Assembly (NCBI GenBank): GCA_947396885.1
Contig: OX377202.1
Coordinates: 24,180,001-24,244,000, forward strand
DNA: 64,000 bases
Source: Heligmosomoides polygyrus polygyrus
Lineage: Eukaryota; Nematoda; Chromadorea; Rhabditida; Heligmosomidae
Reading direction: 5' to 3'
Positions 41,770 through 53,965 of the stretch are shown here, piece by piece; position 1 is the first letter of the stretch; each line of letters opens with the position of its first letter. The notes beneath the pieces are model-generated. The model was not told the origin of the DNA. It saw nothing but the letters and a program-made list of their open reading frames with translations, and ran no database searches. A program made the position numbers and the translations under genes.

Positions 41770-43084
41770 AGGGGAATTATGAGGTTTAAGAGGTCATGAT
41801 GCTGAATTATGAGGTTTCTAGCTCACTGCATTGTATGCTGCTCCAGAAACGCAGAAACGTGCTGGTCGTACATTCCTAGCAGCAACTTCAGCAGCCAGCT
41901 CAATGGTTCCTTATTCCGCGATCTTTCGATCGTTCACGAAAAATTCCAATATTCCTCATAAGTTGACTTCTATTGCTCATCCGTCTTCTCATTGCTGCTT
42001 TTCTTCTTCGCTGTATTCAACCCTTTTAAAAACACGTTGATCCAGCTGATGGCAACGGCGCAGAAGTATGTATTTGAAACATCCAACACTCACTCTCATC
42101 CAATTCTCATTTGCTTGTTCTTCTCCGTAAAGTCATCAACATTCCGTGATTTTTTGGAGCAGTGCTTTACTACGTTATGACTTGGTAAAGTAACGCTACA
42201 ATAGGCCATCTGATCGAGAAACGCCCACTCAACTAAGCTCTTGTCTTAGAAATTGTTTGATGTAGCGAATTAAGAGCGAAGGCTAGGAGCCGAGAATTAA
42301 TTCCTTTGTTAGGTATGTAGAGAGCATTGAATCCCTCCACTCAGAGTAGAACATATTAGCAATCATCTACATATGGCCGTAATGGAGACACGCGTAAAAT
42401 TCTCTCTGAAGGTCGTGATCTGAAAATGCAAGGCAGTATCGACCAGCTTGTGCACTTTTCGCTCATCAACTTGTCACACTTTTTATGTGGCTGGCAATTC
42501 GGAGGTGTCGTGGACTTCTCCCCACGGAAACACTCTTGATTGACAGGCAGCGACGCCGCAGCAGCACTTGCCAGCTGTAAAAACGTTAGCTGCGATGACT
42601 CTTCCCTCTCATTTTCTTCGAAGCTTGTCATCTTCAATTGCTCGCCGTTTACGTCAGCATAGAAGCCGTCAAGAAGCCTTTGACGATGTTAAAATTGATG
42701 TGTGCTCTTGAGTAATCCCAGAGCTCTGCTGGTCGTCTGGAGATAGTTGAATGCTTTCGATATCGTGCTGCTCATCAACATTCATTATTGCTCTGTGTGG
42801 CTGCTTCCAACCTGTTTCTTGTATCCGCATCTTCTAGCTGGAACACACACTGTAATGGATATATGTATTCATAGGTTGTCTGCTAATGTCAGTGTTGAAT
42901 TTTGCAAAGCATCAGGTTGTCCGAAAAGTAACGCAATTTCTTGGCTTCAATGACCTACGGTTAGGCTGAAGCTTCTCAGCAAAAGAAATTTTTTTAAGAA
43001 AAGGTAAACAGTCCTGAAATCCGCAATTCCTCCACAAAATTTTTCTTGCCGGGCAATTCGCCCCTCAAACTGTATAAGAAACTA
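41770..43084. other. mostly non-coding
   Basis: A minus frame (42356-42637) contains an ATG with MTSFEENEREESSQLTFLQL and an Ala-rich stretch, followed by a CQPHKKCDK cysteine pair. It could be an exon but has no clear boundaries. A short repeat GAATTATGAGGTTT occurs twice at about 41775 and 41804. Confidence 0.3.
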
Positions 43085-43520
43085 TTAGATAATGTTTGCA
43101 GGAAAGTTCTGGCGATTATGAGTGATCCACTTGAAACGATCATGACTTTCTCCACAATCACCGGATTCAGTCCAAATGAGCACCACTCGAATCAGCACAC
43201 TTCTTGCAACGCGACGCTCGTTGCTAAATTCCATCGATGAAAAACTGAATGGTTGAGATGCAAAAAATTCTAGAAAGACAGTTTTTGCGTGGTCCTGGCT
43301 AGCGAAGATTCCACCAGCGAGGAGGCATACTTCAATAAGTCTTCGACGAAACGCAATTATTGAGCATAGGTGAAAGGAAAATTATATCAGATAGATAGGG
43401 CAAAAAAATTCCGTATTAGTCGTTATGTTAAATAAAAATGCGAAGCAAGTCGAATATTGATTCAATAATAAACGAACGAAGAGCACTTGGACAAAAGCTG
43501 TCAGAACTTTCCGGCCAACT
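43085..43520 (-). mobile_element. internally deleted mariner
   Basis: About 436 bp, flanked by TA. The left part (GGAAAGTTCTGGCG, then CATCGAATT-like sequence and AATCAGCAC) matches the left 220 bp of the mariner at 14344. The right part (ATAAACGAACGAAGAGC, CAGAACTTTCCGGCC) matches its right end. The transposase centre is missing. Confidence 0.65.
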
Positions 43521-43822
43521 TATTATGTAAAATTAGATTTATAAAGGGTGAAACATTGCGGCAGTGAAGACCCATTCACATTGTGAAGAATCAAACGTGG
43601 AAAGGAGAATAGGGAACTTCTTTATTATCTTCCCATTATCCTGATAGATTACGTGACGGAAAAATGTCCTCACAAAGGGACAGATTCCACTTAATCCGAA
43701 GTTCATTTTTTTGAGACCTAAGAGACCGTACGAACCCGAAGCTTCAGATATCCAACAAAGAGAAAGCGAACATTATTGGCATAGAAACATCCTTAGATTA
43801 AAGTAGCTGCTCAATAAAGATG

Positions 43823-44120
43823 TATGGCAGCGCGGTTGGAAGAGGCGCATGCTATCGCGTGCTTCTGGGTCCAGGTTCTTGCTTCGGTTTCCTGTCCGGT
43901 CTAACCAAGCCTTCCATCCCTCTGGTATCGGTGAAGGACGGAATGCTGTCGGACTTGTCTCTAAAAAATAATGCTGACCTGTTCATATACTGGCCACTGC
44001 AATTCATGCTATAGGCCAAATACCTATTCAAATTGAACCCACAACATACCGTAGAAGTAGAATGAATGGCGCATCCTATATGAGATTGACCAACCCTGCC
44101 CTTCATCTGTTACTCTATTT
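43823..44120 (+). mobile_element. tRNA-derived SINE, diverged
   Basis: The head GGCAGCGCGGTTGGAAGAGG and TTCTTGCTTCGGTTTCCTGT is recognisable. The body has CTAACCAAGCCTTCCATCCC and GGACTTGTCT. The 3' block has ATACCGTAGAAGTAGAATGA and GAGATTGACCAACCCTGCCC. Confidence 0.75.
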
Positions 44121-45999
44121 CCTTTAACATCTCAATAGACGATTACCAACCACGACAATTGATTGCTTTTAGTACAACTTTCGTATAATCATATTCATAT
44201 TTCTTTTATCTTTATATTTTCAATTTTTTATTTATTTTCGAGGTGTTCGCTTTTATTCAGCTTTGCTCCTGCTTTATGGTTTATATTGGACATCATTTCC
44301 TTAATAAAACCTCCACTTTAACGGATGGTTTAGCAGCACGAAACTTATGTAGATCCGACACGGAACGTGGATTGAGTGATCGTCGTGGTTCGAGGCAGCT
44401 ACCAGGCAGTGCACATTTCGATCCGTTCTTATTGTTAGTTCCTTCAGTAAGTGCTTATTAAAACGTGCACTGCCACCCACATTAGGCCTAATTTCACTAC
44501 ATACACCTCGTGACTGAAAAATACAATTGGCTGATGGGAATATCAAATGTCATGCCTTATTAATATTAATGGCTTATTATGATTACGGTAGCTTGGAGTC
44601 CGTAACGTTGATTAAACGCGGCCTTGGTGGTAGGGTTTCAGTTTTCACGTCAGCAAAGGCGTTTGCATTATTGCCTGCTAATTTGAGCTCAGACTATTAC
44701 ATTCTTTTTCGCTTTCATCACTCGGTAGAGACAATTACTATGGAAGTTGGTTCGCTTAGGTAACTAAAATGCAGCAAAAAGGAAGAAAAACTTATTTGAG
44801 GTTTTTCGAGATTTAGGCCACCATCAGGCGGAGTGGACTAGAAGTTTGTGCGCACTGATAAAGGGTGAATTACGCCGATTTTGTCTATTTTGCTTTCTAC
44901 TCGAGCTATGTAGCTTCAAGACATATTCCGGCGAGTACATTACTATTAATAAGAATATTTGGCTCTGACTGCGAAGTGAAATCTTTCGACGCTCCTATAG
45001 TATGTACTTCCACAAGACATGACGCATTTCATGAAAAGTTGGTGAAGAACCCCGTTACTGTGCCCATTTGCCCGTGAAAACACCACAGTTGGACAAACTC
45101 TGTTGATGTTCTACTAGAATTAAAAAAGCAAGAAACTTTCTGACCTATGTGTAGAACTCTCAGTGGATTCAGTTTGTTGCTTGGCAAGTACGATGACCTG
45201 GAGAAGTTGTCGTAAGGATGTTGCAGACTTGCATCTTGCTCGTTGAGCTCCAGGAATATGGTAAAGCGATGCCTTCGTTGACGGTTGCGTAATTGTGATG
45301 ACTACTACTATTTATAGACTGAAGTTTGCTAGTTTATTCATTTTGTATTCATTTGTTCGCTTACGCGAGACTGTGAGCTACGCCATGAAATAAAAAATTT
45401 CTTAAAAATTCACACTTACAAACATAATTCGACTAGTGCACGTTTAAGTTCGGCATGGGGCCGATGTTCTCGTGACAGCTTTCCGTTCTTGTAAAAGTGA
45501 TCTGTATATTTTTGATTTTTGTTCTTTGTATATTTTTGTTTTGCGGCTAATCATTACATTTAAAAAATAAGTGGGTGTTTAAGCGGTGCTATTTCTGAAA
45601 ATTTATTGACTTTGCAAGTAAATGATGTTCGACTTAACGGCCACGCTGCTGCAAGAATACTATTGTATAAACACTCTGTCTTCTGATTACGTGAAAGCGC
45701 TGTGAAATTGCTTCAAAGTCTGCTTGCTTCTCTTCTCCAAAGTAGGAGTCGACTACTTCTGAACGCGGCTGCTATCACTTGTGCGCGAGGTCTTCCGCTT
45801 CGGTGATTTGGTTGAGTCTGATCTACGCATGGGTGAACCCATTAACGAGTTTCCCTCTCCTAGCAATTGACTATAACACTTCGCTCTTTCCCATCTAAAA
45901 ATGCAAGTTCACCACAAAGCATCACTTCCAACCTCTAGGTCACGCTTTACGTTTGGCTTCTCTTTACGACTATGGTGCGGCGACATGTTGTGCTTATTA
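44121..45999. other. 1.9 kb non-coding, nothing recognised
   Basis: Frames up to 81 codons on either strand lack splice sites or motifs. Confidence 0.35.
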
Positions 46000-47249
46000 T
46001 TAGGCTGTCGCAAAATAAATCGCCGAAACAGACCGCTTATTTCAAACTGCTATAACTCAGCCTAAAATCAACTTTGTTAATTGTCGTAAAAACCATAAGA
46101 ATTTATTTATTTTTGCCAACAAAAGTGATAAATATAATCCTTTACAACAAAAACTGAGATCACAGGAATTAAATAAATCGAGGAGGGCACATACAACTTC
46201 GGCCAAATTAATGAATTGTTTCTCAAGCGAATGAGAAGCAACAGCTCGGAATAACATGATATTCATATGAGGGAAAAGTCGGGAGAATATGGTGGGTGAG
46301 GGAGAACTTCGATACCTAAATGGGCCAATTTTCGCCGAATATTTTCTGAGGTGTGTGGCTTTTCCTGCAGCAGGAGCAGCCCTCCTCTCTTCACCACTGC
46401 CGACCACAATTTTTGCAACTTCTCATACATTTGATCCAAATCACAGCAGTAAGACTCTGCTGTGACTACCTGACCAGACTACAAAAGGTGTAATGGATTA
46501 ACCTTCTCAACACCACCACAAAGTAAGCATAACTGTTTTAGGGTTAAAGTCGGGTTTAGGAAAGGGTGTCGGAGGAGCATCCTTATTCACCCAGACAAAA
46601 CCCCGCTTCCTGTTATCGAAATGGACCTATTTTATTTTTATCTACAGTTTAACACGGCTTACAAAAAGCTCATTTGTAAAGCGAACAAGCAGTTTGGAGC
46701 AGGTGTCGAGACGTGCCAAACGCTTCTCATCGGTCAGTTCATGGGGCACCCCCTTCGACATCTTCTTCACCTTACCGATTCTCGCCAAATGTCTTGTTAC
46801 TGTATATTGACGTACGCCAAGGTCCTCTGCTAACGTAGTGTGTTGGTCTCCGCAGTTGCTTCAACGGCCCTCCTCAAAACTTCATCGTCAAACGACCTGC
46901 GCCCCCGACCCGGTTTTACTTCGAGAGCAAAATCAAATCAAACAAGCAAATTTTCCGAATCAGAGCCTCACCGTTCGTTCGCAAGGGCAGTCCATCCCAA
47001 AAGCGCTGCTAAGGTTACGAGATGCATTCGTCGCAGAATGTTCGTAAAGCATGATGATTCGATAGTCGCGTCGGATCATAATTTTACGGAGCCCTGGAAA
47101 AGGTCGGCTAGAAAAATTAGAGCGACATTCATATATGTTTCTTAACCGGAACAGTATGTGTGGCTTTCCCCGACGTCATTTAGGGTAATAAACTCATTTA
47201 TTTATATAATACATACCTCGAAGCGGAGATTAATTTTTCGACGGCCTAA
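46000..47249 (-). mobile_element. mariner element, third family, decayed
   Basis: 1250 bp between TA dinucleotides. The ends TTAGGCTGTCGCAAAATAAA and the inverse TTAGGCCGTCGAAAAATTAA are diverged TIRs. A transposase relic lies inside. Confidence 0.75.
46080..47110 (-). pseudogene. mariner transposase pseudogene
   Basis: The minus strand in several frames gives RRDYRIIMLYEHSATNA (first helix), YTVTRHLARIGKVKKMSKGV and PHELTDEKRLARLDTC (linker region), WVNKDAPPTP and PHTSENIRRKLAHLGIEVLP with HPPYSPDF. The Asp normally found in DNARPHTS is mutated (QEKPHTS), and the third-Asp segment is lost after SPDF. No product is possible. Confidence 0.7.
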
Positions 47250-47324
47250 TATGTATTTCGTTTCCTAAGTATGTGTAGGATAGAGCCGCGACCTTTGGGC
47301 CTGCACCATGCCACATAACAAAAG

Positions 47325-47440
47325 TAGAATGCGTGGCGCGTATAGGATAAAAGAATAAAGAAGGAATTTTTGGATACGATTTTGGATACGCCTCGTATTC
47401 TACTTTTACTGGATATCGATAAAACCACTTGGTGTGAGTG
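47325..47440 (-). mobile_element. SINE 3' fragments, partly in inverted arrangement
   Basis: GTAGAATGCGTGGCGCGTAT on the plus strand is followed within 60 bp by the inverse of AAAAGTAGAATACGAGGCGT, so two SINE 3' ends face each other. Confidence 0.5.
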
Positions 47441-47564
47441 GCCATCCGATGAAGAATTCAGTGCTGTATAACGCCTACCAGGACATCCTTACCAGGGTTA
47501 GATGTCTGGTGGGATGTAAGATCAGAAGGATAGAAGACGTTAGTTAGTTTCAGCGGAACACTCA

Positions 47565-47870
47565 AAAACCTTGGTTCGAGATGCATGCGACAGCCGGCGT
47601 ATGCTCGACAGCATGGTACACATATGTACTGAAGGAGTTGGCTCAGTTCTATAGTGACCCGTTCTACGTCCGGGGTTTGTACATTGGTGCCAAACCTGCC
47701 TAGTAAGGATGAAAAACTGGCTTTTTAAAATTGGCTGTCCCTGCAAGTCAATGTATGGGGTTAATATGCATTCAAATCCCCTTCACGACATCTCTTAAAA
47801 GTACAATGTGGGCGTATTCCATAAAGGAACTGTCTAAAGCCGTCCTTTACCCCTTTCTCCTTATTTTTTA
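47565..47870 (+). mobile_element. SINE, heavily diverged
   Basis: Landmarks TTGGTGCCAAACCTGCCTAG, GGCTGTCCCTGCAAGTCAAT, GCATTCAAATCCCCTTCACG and GCCGTCCTTTACCC are in family order. The head is hard to see. The next SINE follows within 10-15 bp in the same orientation. Confidence 0.55.
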
Positions 47871-47879
47871 AAACAAAGG

Positions 47880-48070
47880 GCGCGTGTAGCGCAGCCGGAG
47901 GAGGTGCCGGCTGTCGTGTGCACCTGATAACAGATTCTTGGTTCGCAAGCCGTAGCATAGCGAAATACGCCTACAAATCGCGTCCGCGACATCCAGCAAC
48001 GTCAAAAGCAGAATGTGCGACCCAAAGGGGAATCAGTAACGCCGTCCTTCATCTATTCGTCCGTTATCTT
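47880..48070 (+). mobile_element. SINE with internal deletion
   Basis: The head is well kept (GTAGCGCAGCCGGAGGAGGT). The sequence then jumps from TTCTTGGTTCGCAAGC to CATAGCGAAATACGCC, skipping about 110 bp of the body. The 3' block CAAAGGGGAATCAGTAACGC is present. Confidence 0.7.
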
Positions 48071-49104
48071 TTTTTTTATCTTTTTAAAATATCATTTTTA
48101 GCATAATCGTCTTCAATGACCTAGCTTCAGAAAAGCTTCATGAAGGTTTAGGTGAAAATAGATGCCTTGGTTAAAAAATAGAGCGCGATCCAAGAAGGGT
48201 TGCACTGCCAAGAGACCTCGGTTGGCTCGAGACCGCTTTAACATTTCCTACAACGTCTGCAACCACCATCTGTGGTACGACGGCCTGAAAGAATGCTCCT
48301 CAGCAACCTAAGAGAGGATCGTGGCCATATCCTACAGCCTTGAGGAAGAGTATATATGTATGTCGGAAGTGTAGCCTTTTTTCTAAGCTTATTGACAAGC
48401 TTGGTCTGCAACTTTCTTCCTTTCTTCGACTTTTCTATTGAGCAGTCAACTTTTGGTGAAATCAATTGAGTTGCCGCAAAATCTATGCTGGAGAAAAAAG
48501 CATTAGTTTGAAACGTAGTTTAATCCAAGAGGATTAAAAAAAACTATCCGATTAGTTTCGCACAAGTGCACCTCGATGATGGGAAACAGCTGTGGGTGTT
48601 GAATGTTAGTCGGTAATTTTTAACAACTTTTTCAACGAAAAATTTCTTCGGTAATTGCGGTTAAGTCGTCAGACCAAATTACGTTAAAGTGCAGCTAGCT
48701 TGGCGGCATTAATGCACAGCAAAAAGTCAGATCCTTTTTATCATCAATATATCTCCATCTTTCCCACAACTGTGTACTCATACATACTGTATACTCATAC
48801 TCATACTGTATTCGCAGCAACTGACAATAATCCGCCTACCAACAACACGACTCCTAAAGATCAAGAACTTCCATAAACAAACTATATCTCAAAACACATG
48901 CACTAACCATTTCTTTGGCAACATTAGAGGTCACATAGAGAGATTAAGGAATGTTTTCAAAAGTATGAAACAACAGGAAAACTGCGCATAACATGGTGGT
49001 CAATGCTCATTAAGCAAGTTTATACGAGTATTCCTTTTTAGAGGGTAGCTGGATCACTGTAAAGTATCACAAAATATCAAAAAATAAAAAAATGGAGTCA
49101 TAAT
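48071..49104. other. non-coding, nothing recognised
   Basis: A TACTCATAC short tandem lies near 48780-48800. Nothing else supported. Confidence 0.4.
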
Positions 49105-49400
49105 TAAGAGTGAAGGATAAGGACCGCGTTAACCGCTCCCTTTTAGGATGCGTCACGCGTTCTGATACTTCTGCGGACGTTGTGGAGGCAAACTGAATGC
49201 GCATCTGGCCTATACAAAGGCTCGACGTGGCGTACACAAATCAGTGTTTTAACCTTCCTAGACAACTCTGGAACCAATTTACCGACTCCGGTGGGATGGA
49301 AGGCTCGATTGGCCTGGGCGGAAAATCCGATTGGTGAAAACCCGAAAGGGGTGAACGCGACAGCTGACGCGTCCCCAACTGTATACGTTACCACTAGCGC
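49105..49400 (-). mobile_element. SINE, diverged, minus strand
   Basis: The inverse strand carries CAGGCCAATCGAGCCTTCCA, GGTAAATTGGTTCCAGAGTT, GCAGAAGTATCAGAACGCGT and the GCGGTCCTTATCCTTCAC tail. Confidence 0.7.
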
Positions 49401-50034
49401 CATAGCGCGCCCTTTCAGGAGTTAGATCTTCTCTTGAAGAGAAAATAAATTAGCAGTTGCGAAAATATCCACTGCTTCTGTGCCACCTTTGTTGGATAGT
49501 CTCCGTCTAAATAAGTCCCTGTAAGGGGTAATTTGTGGCTTGATTATTGAAAGAACAGCCCTATACACCAGCAGGGTTCTTATTTTTTTCCAGCTACTCC
49601 ACATTTGGTTTTATTTCTGTCAGCTAAAATTAGCTGCTCGATACTCATTGTTTGAAAATGTTATGTGTAATTGCTTGTCTAGGTGTTCCATCGTAAAAAA
49701 ATGCGCACATTAGTCATGCGACCTGGAATACGACACAATGCTTTACCATATAAATTACTATTTATTGGGCCACTGTAAAAGCCCTCTTCGGTTTTCTCGA
49801 TTTATTATAACTCTTGTCAAAAAGAAAAACCAATTTAATTTTTTCTTGATGAGAAGTGTTCCTCCGAGTAGTTTGGTCGAAATCAGGTAGTGCAGTTGAA
49901 GTCACAGTTATGCTCGCTTGCACGTGAAATCGTAATTTAAGATGAAGGCGCTGGAAAGCCAAAGCAAGTCTTTCTTACCTACAGCATCGACGAGATGGTT
50001 TTAGATATCAGTTCCAAGAAAAAATTGCTATTCG
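49401..50034. other. non-coding, nothing recognised
   Basis: A 60-codon minus frame at 49422-49604 is unrecognised. Confidence 0.35.
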
Positions 50035-50150
50035 GCATAGATTTAGGCTGAATACACATTTAAATCGCTTCTACGAAATCCTATAAATAATTAATTCATG
50101 GCGCATCTCACCGGCAGGATTATCGCCTGCTTTTATTTTTTCTTTCTAAA
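50035..50150 (+). mobile_element. SINE 3' fragment, diverged
   Basis: GAATACACATTTAAATCGCT, TCATGGCGCATC and GGATTATCGCCTGCTTTTAT correspond to the SINE 3' third. The LINE duplication begins 10 bp further on. Confidence 0.45.
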
Positions 50151-50159
50151 ATGCATTGC

Positions 50160-50176
50160 ATGACATATCTCTATAT
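50160..50176. repeat. 17-bp LINE target-site duplication, left copy
   Basis: ATGACATATCTCTATAT recurs exactly at 53331-53347. Confidence 0.9.
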
Positions 50177-50202
50177 TCTCCTTCTTCTTCTTATTCTTCA
50201 GC

Positions 50203-53200
50203 GTTTGTCCCGCATCGTCGCGGGGTCCGCTCTTCTGGTGCTGCGACGCCACCTTTCCCGATCCTGCGCTTGATCAGGGTGGACACCAGCTGCTTTCATG
50301 TCCGTGTGTACGTGTCAGACCAACGCTGCTTCGGGCGTCCTCTAGGCCGCTTTCCTGACACTTCCAACTCAGGGCCTATCCTGCGGACGCTGTCTTCCTT
50401 CCCACGCAGAACGTGGCCGTACCATCGCAAGCGAGCTTCGCGCATCTTGACCGCTATCGGCGCGACACCGAACTTCTGCCAAATAGCATCATTTCTGATG
50501 CGGTCCATGCGGGTGACTCCAGCCGTCCAGCGCAGCATCTTCGTCTCCATGACGCTGAGGCGCGCTTCAACTTCCTTAGTGGCAGGCCAACACTCAGCGT
50601 TGTACATCGCAACCGGGCGCACGACGGCTCTGTAAATCTTCGACTTCAGGTGCCTGGTATCTTCCTGTCGCGGAGCACGCCCGTCAGCGAACGCCACTTG
50701 GACCAAGCTGCACTCACGCGTGAGTTCAATTCAACCATCAGACCGCCGTCAGACGCTATTGCTGATCCCAGGTATTTAAACCCCGAAGTGCGTGCAAGTT
50801 CAGTACCGTTAATCTTAATGGAGCCGGACTCGTTCACGTCAGTCGTTAGGTACTCGGTCTTCTTGACGTTCAATTTGAGTCCGAACCTCGCCAGACGGTC
50901 GCACCAAGCTTGCACCTGCCGCTCGATATCGTCTTTCTCTTCGCAAGCAGGCATCAGGTCATCAGCATAAAGAAGCGTCCATGGAACATGCTGCTAAAGA
51001 TCTTGCGAAATGGCCTCCATGACGACATCAAAGAGGAGTGGAGAAAGCGCAGAACCCTGGTGCACCCCAACAGAGATGGGAAACTCCATTGAGGTTTCAG
51101 CTGCAGCTTGCACTCTACTCTTTGGGCAAGAGTAGAGCATCCGCACCCACTCTATAAGTTCCTCAGGTACGTTGTGTCGTAGCAAGGGTACCATATAACT
51201 TCTCGCGGTACGCGGTCGAAAGCGTTCTCCAAGTCGAGAAAGGCGATATACACCGGCTTCTGTCTCTCGCGATGCTTCTCCACCAGGAGGCGGGCGGCGT
51301 GTATAGCATCAATGGTCCTACAACCAGACACAAATCCGCACTGGTTGTCGGAGAGCTTGACGATTTCACGGATTCTTCTATCGAGGATTCGCTCGAAGAT
51401 CTTCATGCTGTGCGAAAGCAAGGGAATCGGACGATAATTGAAGCAGTCCGCAGGACTGCTATTCTTCTTCCAGATCGGAATCGTCATACTGTTGTGCCAA
51501 CACTCCGGTACTTTCTTCTCCTTTACTACCTGGTTGAAGAACTCAGCCAACCACTCAGCAGGATACCAGAGCTTCGACTTCCAAACATCGGGTGCCAGAT
51601 CATTCGGCCCTGTCGCCTTACCGGGCTTCATCTTCTTCAGAGAAGCTTCTGTTTCCTCCACGGTGATCTTGTGAACGGGACCGTGAACAGAAGCCACAAA
51701 AGGGATGACCGTATGAGGAAATTCCATAGTGGAAGTTTCCTCAAAGTAATCACGCCATCGCTTCAGCGCCTTTTTACGGTCTTTCAGAAGATGGCCGCTC
51801 TCATCATTGATGCCAACAAACTTTTCAATGTCCTCGGTTTGGCGATGGCGGGTCTTAGCAAGTCGGTATAAAGACCGCTCACAAGCGCGAGATTCGAGCT
51901 TTCGGTAGACATCACCATAATGAGTGGCTTTCGCAACAGCCACGGCTTTTTTTGCAGCCTTCTTCGCCTTCTGATACTCCTGCCAGTTGTCGGCTGTTCT
52001 GTCGCCGAGAAACACATGATACAGCGACTTCTTCTCTCAAACCTTCGCTTTCACATCGTCTGTCCACAGCCATGCCTGCTTGTCGATTTTGCGTCGTCCA
52101 GGCTTCGTATTGCCGAGTTCCAACCTTGCAGCTTGGCGTATCGCGTCGGTTGCTTTCTTCCAAGTTTCGTCGACAGTCGTGACTGTCGGTAACCGTACGC
52201 GAGAAATCACAGCTGCTTCCTTCTCTTTCATTCGCCACCACTTGATTCTTGCAGCACCGCATCGCTCAACCTGCTGCAGCCTCGGAGGAGCGATCTTCAA
52301 AGTACAGATCAGCGGACGATGCTGTGGGGCGACCGTTTCATACGGCACGATCTTCGCGTCTGTGACGAGATTTCGGTCACGATCCTTCACAAGCACAAAG
52401 TCTATCTGAGACTTGGAGCTCCCACTATAATAAGAGATGAGGTGGGAGTCGCGTTTTCGGAAAACGGTGTTCACAATGGTGTGGCTATGCGATTCCGCAT
52501 AATCAAGAATACGCTCACCACCGTGGTTACGAGACCCGTATCCAAAACCACCATGACAGCTGTACCCGTCCTTCGCAGCACCTACGTGCCCATTAAGGTC
52601 ACCAGCGACTACGATGACATCTTTCGACGGTACCTCTGCTGTATTCTCATCAAGCAGGTTCCAAAACTCATCCTTGGCTTGATTGGAGCAGCCAGTCTGC
52701 GGAGCATACGCAGAGAAGAAGTGATAGAGTCGCTCCTTAGCGGCGACAACGATCTTCATCAATCGATCGTCAAAGCGCTCGACGCTTACAATTGAGTCAC
52801 GAAATCGTTCGGAGACGATTATTCCGACACTGCTGGTGGTCCTGGGACTTCCACGTAGAACGGGCTTGAAACCACGTCCTATGTCCCTTGACTTGCGGCA
52901 GGACCACCTCGTCTCCTGCACCGCACAGAAATCAACTCTTCTTCGCTCCAGTGCTTCAACCAACTCGCACGAGCGGCCCGTCAACGTACCCTCATTCAGC
53001 GTAGCCGCGCGGGTCCTGCTTACGTTACGGGACTTTCGGACTAGCGCAGTTGCCCCCCCCCCCCCCCCCCCCCGATGCCGTCCTCGCATCAGGGACCCTC
53101 GCATACTTCTCACACTCGCCGCTCTCTGCGAGTGCGCGTCGGCTCCCGCGGACGCCGTAGCACTATCTCGAGAAACTTGACTTATCATACACCATGTGAT

Positions 53201-53290
53201 GTGACATGGGTCTTTGTAGGCCGGCCTGTCACAAGGGCCTGTCGCCTGCATTCGAATGTCCGTGATTAGCTTAGCTCGCAGAGCGAGCAT
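50203..53290 (-). pseudogene. LINE ORF: endonuclease and reverse transcriptase, about five lesions
   Basis: The 417-codon N-terminal frame (53290-52037) is an APE-type endonuclease: RTRAATLNEGTL, VDFCAVQETRWS, HFFSAYAPQTG, VVAGDLNGHVG, QIDFVLVKDRD and VAPQHRPLI (PQH where many families have SDH). An in-frame TGA (52037-52039, CGA to TGA type) separates it from the RT frame (52015-51152): GKATGPNDLAPDVWKS, FNYRPIPLLSHSMKIFERIL, QCGFVSGC and YIAFLDLENAFDRVPREVIW. Frameshifts lie at about 51190, 50650 and 50300, and a TAG lies at about 50994. HQGSALSPLLF and the catalytic YADD (about 50970) survive. A run of 21 C (53053-53073) encodes poly-Gly in the N-terminus and is a likely slippage site. Confidence 0.85.
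53053..53073. repeat. homopolymer C21 tract
   Basis: 21 consecutive C lie within the LINE ORF (poly-Gly on the coding minus strand). Length may be unstable or mis-assembled. Confidence 0.9.
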
Positions 53291-53347
53291 TTTCCAGTGG
53301 CACCACGTGGAGGAGCGGACATCGCCACCTATGACATATCTCTATAT

Positions 53348-53578
53348 ATACAGATAAAATCGATGAGAAGGAGTTGTCTAGTTGTAGAGATTTAAGATTT
53401 TAAAACTCATGGATTGTTGGGAACCATATTTAACATCTTTTTCAGACTGCAGACACCAGAAATGGTTCCTTCAGTGATACATAAGCATGGGATTGCTAGA
53501 CGTGACTGTTTCTTAACTGCTATTTTCGTAATCTTCTTTCTGATACTGCACATTTGTTGTGTGCGTTATACTGGACAA
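53348..53578. other. spacer between LINE and hAT-type element
   Basis: A short stretch with no feature recognised. Confidence 0.4.
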
Positions 53579-53586
53579 CTATGTAC
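53579..53586. repeat. 8-bp target-site duplication, hAT element 3
   Basis: CTATGTAC here is repeated exactly at 57691-57698. Confidence 0.75.
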
Positions 53587-53666
53587 TATAGTTGTGCTCT
53601 CGCAAAATTTTCGAATATTCGAATGGTTTCGAATACCCGCAATTTTCGAGCATTCGAATTTCGAAT

Positions 53667-53912
53667 ACATTCGAAAAACGTGATTTTTTGAACATTCGAA
53701 TTCGAATACATTCGAAAAACGCGATTTTTTGAACATTCGAATTCGAATACATTCGAAAAACGAGATTTTTTGAACACTCGAATTCGAATACATTCGAAAA
53801 ACGCGATTTTTTGAACATTCGAATTCGAATACATTCGAAAAACGAGATTTTTTGAACACTCGAATTCGAATACATTCGAAAAACGCGATTTTTTGAACAT
53901 TCGAATTCGAAT
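53667..53912. repeat. 41-bp tandem satellite, six units
   Basis: The unit starts ACATTCGAAAAACGCGATTT and ends TTCGAATTCGAAT. Units 2-3 and 4-5 alternate CGCG/CGAG and ACATTCG/ACACTCG variants, forming an 82-bp higher-order repeat. Because 41 is not a multiple of three and the unit lacks stops on the minus strand, all three minus frames are open; this is not coding evidence. Confidence 0.9.
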
Positions 53913-53965
53913 ATTGATTCGAATATTCTATTCGAATATTCGAATATTTTCGAATGGAACATTGG

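Larger units (their letters stand above)
50177..53330 (-). mobile_element. RTE-type LINE, full length, several lesions
   Basis: 3154 bp on the minus strand, flanked by a perfect 17-bp duplication. The 3' end is the stop codon followed by a short GAAGAATAAGAAGAAGAAGG tail; the 5' leader is about 40 bp. The long perfect duplication implies a young insertion despite the broken ORF. Confidence 0.88.

Noticed and set aside
42356..42637. Ala-rich and Cys-containing minus-strand frame as a gene
   Set aside because: A plausible ATG and an internal acceptor-like TTTTTACAG exist, but neither boundaries nor a partner exon could be defined.
50156..53180. Plus-strand ORFs up to 199 aa over 50.2-53.2 kb
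   Set aside because: Antisense of the LINE endonuclease/RT frames.
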